DNA of 7,049 nt from an uncultured Clostridia bacterium (GTDB lineage Bacteria; Bacillota_A; Clostridia; Oscillospirales; Acutalibacteraceae). The notes beneath the pieces were generated by a model. That model worked only from the letters and a program-made list of their open reading frames with translations, did no database searches and was not told where the DNA came from. Both the position numbers and the translations under genes were made by a program. The DNA lies in contig CALWIE010000030.1 in assembly GCA_944380625.1 (NCBI GenBank), forward strand, positions 1 through 7,049. Reading direction: 5' to 3'. Positions 6,622-7,049 of this stretch are shown here, piece by piece (position 1 is the first letter of the stretch; every line of letters begins with the position of its first letter).

Positions 6622-7049
6622 AATACTCCTCCTTTCCCGCCGGGCAGGGGCAGGGTCACCGTGTCGAAATGGTCCCCCAGGTTTGCAAGGGCCGAGGACC
6701 CGAAGGCCACCACCCGCCGGGGCCGCCGCCCCCGAAAGGCGTAGGGCAGAAGCTCCGCCGGGAAAGCCTCCCGCACCACCTGGGCCCCGGGGAAGATGTC
6801 CCCGTAGGGGAGGCGGTCGTCCGGGTGCCTTTTCACCAGCAGGGGCTCCCCCCGCAAAAGCCCCTCCCCCAGCCCCCGGTACAGGGCCCGCTGGGCCTCC
6901 TCCGTAAGGAGCCCCAGGCCGGAAAACTGCTGGGTCAAAAGGATGGTGTCCGCCTGGGTGGAGAGCCTCCTTTTGAGGAAAAAGCCCAGCGCCCGCCGGC
7001 GCCAAAGGGGGGAGACTCCCCCAAGGGCCTTCTCCACGGAGAAATCCCG
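6597..7049 (-). CDS. GT52/polysialyltransferase-like glycosyltransferase, C-terminal part (5' end off the window)
   Basis: Only the last 150 residues are present. The frame is open to the window edge, reading R-D-F-S before a GTG at 7037, so that GTG is probably an internal Val and not the start. Counting from the edge, a strand-turn region (TILLTQQFS, about 35-43) is followed by an HP motif, VKRHPDD (about 72-78), and by FGSSALANLG (about 116-125), an S-S motif. In bacterial sialyl- and polysialyltransferases (GT52, GT38, polyST families) the HP and S-S motifs belong to the C-terminal nucleotide-binding lobe that holds the CMP-sugar donor. The EDG motif expected in the N-terminal lobe would lie outside the window. 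The last 25 bp overlap the start of the next gene, which belongs to the same family. The likely role is cytoplasmic transfer of a CMP-activated sugar acid to a surface glycan; donor and acceptor cannot be told from sequence. Family call fairly sure, substrate unknown. Confidence 0.75.
   Translation of the reverse strand, partial: RDFSVEKALGGVSPLWRRRALGFFLKRRLSTQADTILLTQQFSGLGLLTEEAQRALYRGLGEGLLRGEPLLVKRHPDDRLPYGDIFPGAQVVREAFPAELLPYAFRGRRPRRVVAFGSSALANLGDHFDTVTLPLPGGKGGVLWKNPCIL
6628..6634 (-). promoter_or_regulatory. Ribosome binding site that fixes the GTG start of the polyST-like gene
   Basis: AAGGAGG on the minus strand, a full match to the anti-Shine-Dalgarno core, ends 6 nt before GTG at 6621. 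It lies inside the coding sequence of the upstream glycosyltransferase, where it encodes part of a Gly-Gly-Lys-Gly-Gly stretch. It is the main reason for choosing this GTG over an in-frame start further upstream. Confidence 0.85.

Noticed and set aside
6622..7005. N-terminal extension of the polyST-like protein to an ATG at 7005
   Set aside because: The added residues are Gly/Pro/Ala-rich and lie over the real upstream glycosyltransferase in another frame. The GTG at 6621 has a perfect ribosome site and the family N-terminus right after it.
1..7049. CRISPR arrays, tRNA/rRNA genes, insertion sequences, phage or att sites
   Set aside because: No regularly spaced repeats, tRNA cloverleaf, rRNA-like stretch, transposase or integrase was found on either strand. 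The short GC-rich repeats seen are codon-usage effects.

Overview
The window is about 7 kb of high-GC DNA (C-rich on the given strand, so G-rich coding strands). It holds a tightly packed run of six genes, all on the minus strand and so transcribed from right to left. Strong AGGAGG-type ribosome binding sites, a consensus sigma-A-like promoter and a LytR-CpsA-Psr (LCP) protein point to a Gram-positive-type Bacillota. A high-GC gut Oscillospiraceae-like clostridium would fit, but that is inferred from style only and no marker gene is present.

In order of transcription: (1) the C-terminal 150 residues of a GT52/polysialyltransferase-like glycosyltransferase, cut by the window edge (7049-6597); (2) a complete 362-residue relative of it, starting at GTG (6621-5533); (3) a 573-residue protein with an N-terminal GT2 domain and a degenerate GT32-like second domain (5543-3822); (4) a 245-residue KdsB-like CMP-sugar-acid cytidylyltransferase (3801-3064); (5) a 532-residue DRE-TIM aldolase with an extra C-terminal domain (3062-1464); (6) a membrane-anchored LCP polymer-to-wall ligase (1447-179). 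Neighbours overlap by 25 and 11 bp or lie 20, 1 and 16 bp apart, so they almost certainly form one operon.

Together they read as part of a surface-polysaccharide locus with its own activated sugar acid. The aldolase may build a 2-keto-3-deoxy acid from pyruvate and an aldehyde. The KdsB-like enzyme would charge it with CMP. The two GT52/polyST-like proteins, whose EDG, HP and S-S/S-N motifs are those of CMP-sialic-acid-type transferases, would add it to a glycan. The GT2-GT32 protein would add another sugar, and LCP would attach the finished polymer to peptidoglycan. No PEP-dependent KdsA/NeuB-type synthase is seen here, so the aldolase is a candidate for an alternative route to a CMP-activated ulosonic acid in a bacterium not expected to make LPS. 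That pathway is inferred; the enzyme families are well supported.

The left end (1-178) has no gene. It holds a near-perfect minus-strand promoter only about 30 bp past the LCP stop, followed by a leader that can fold into a long hairpin starting at the predicted transcription start, and a possible terminator hairpin. The gene this promoter serves lies outside the window.
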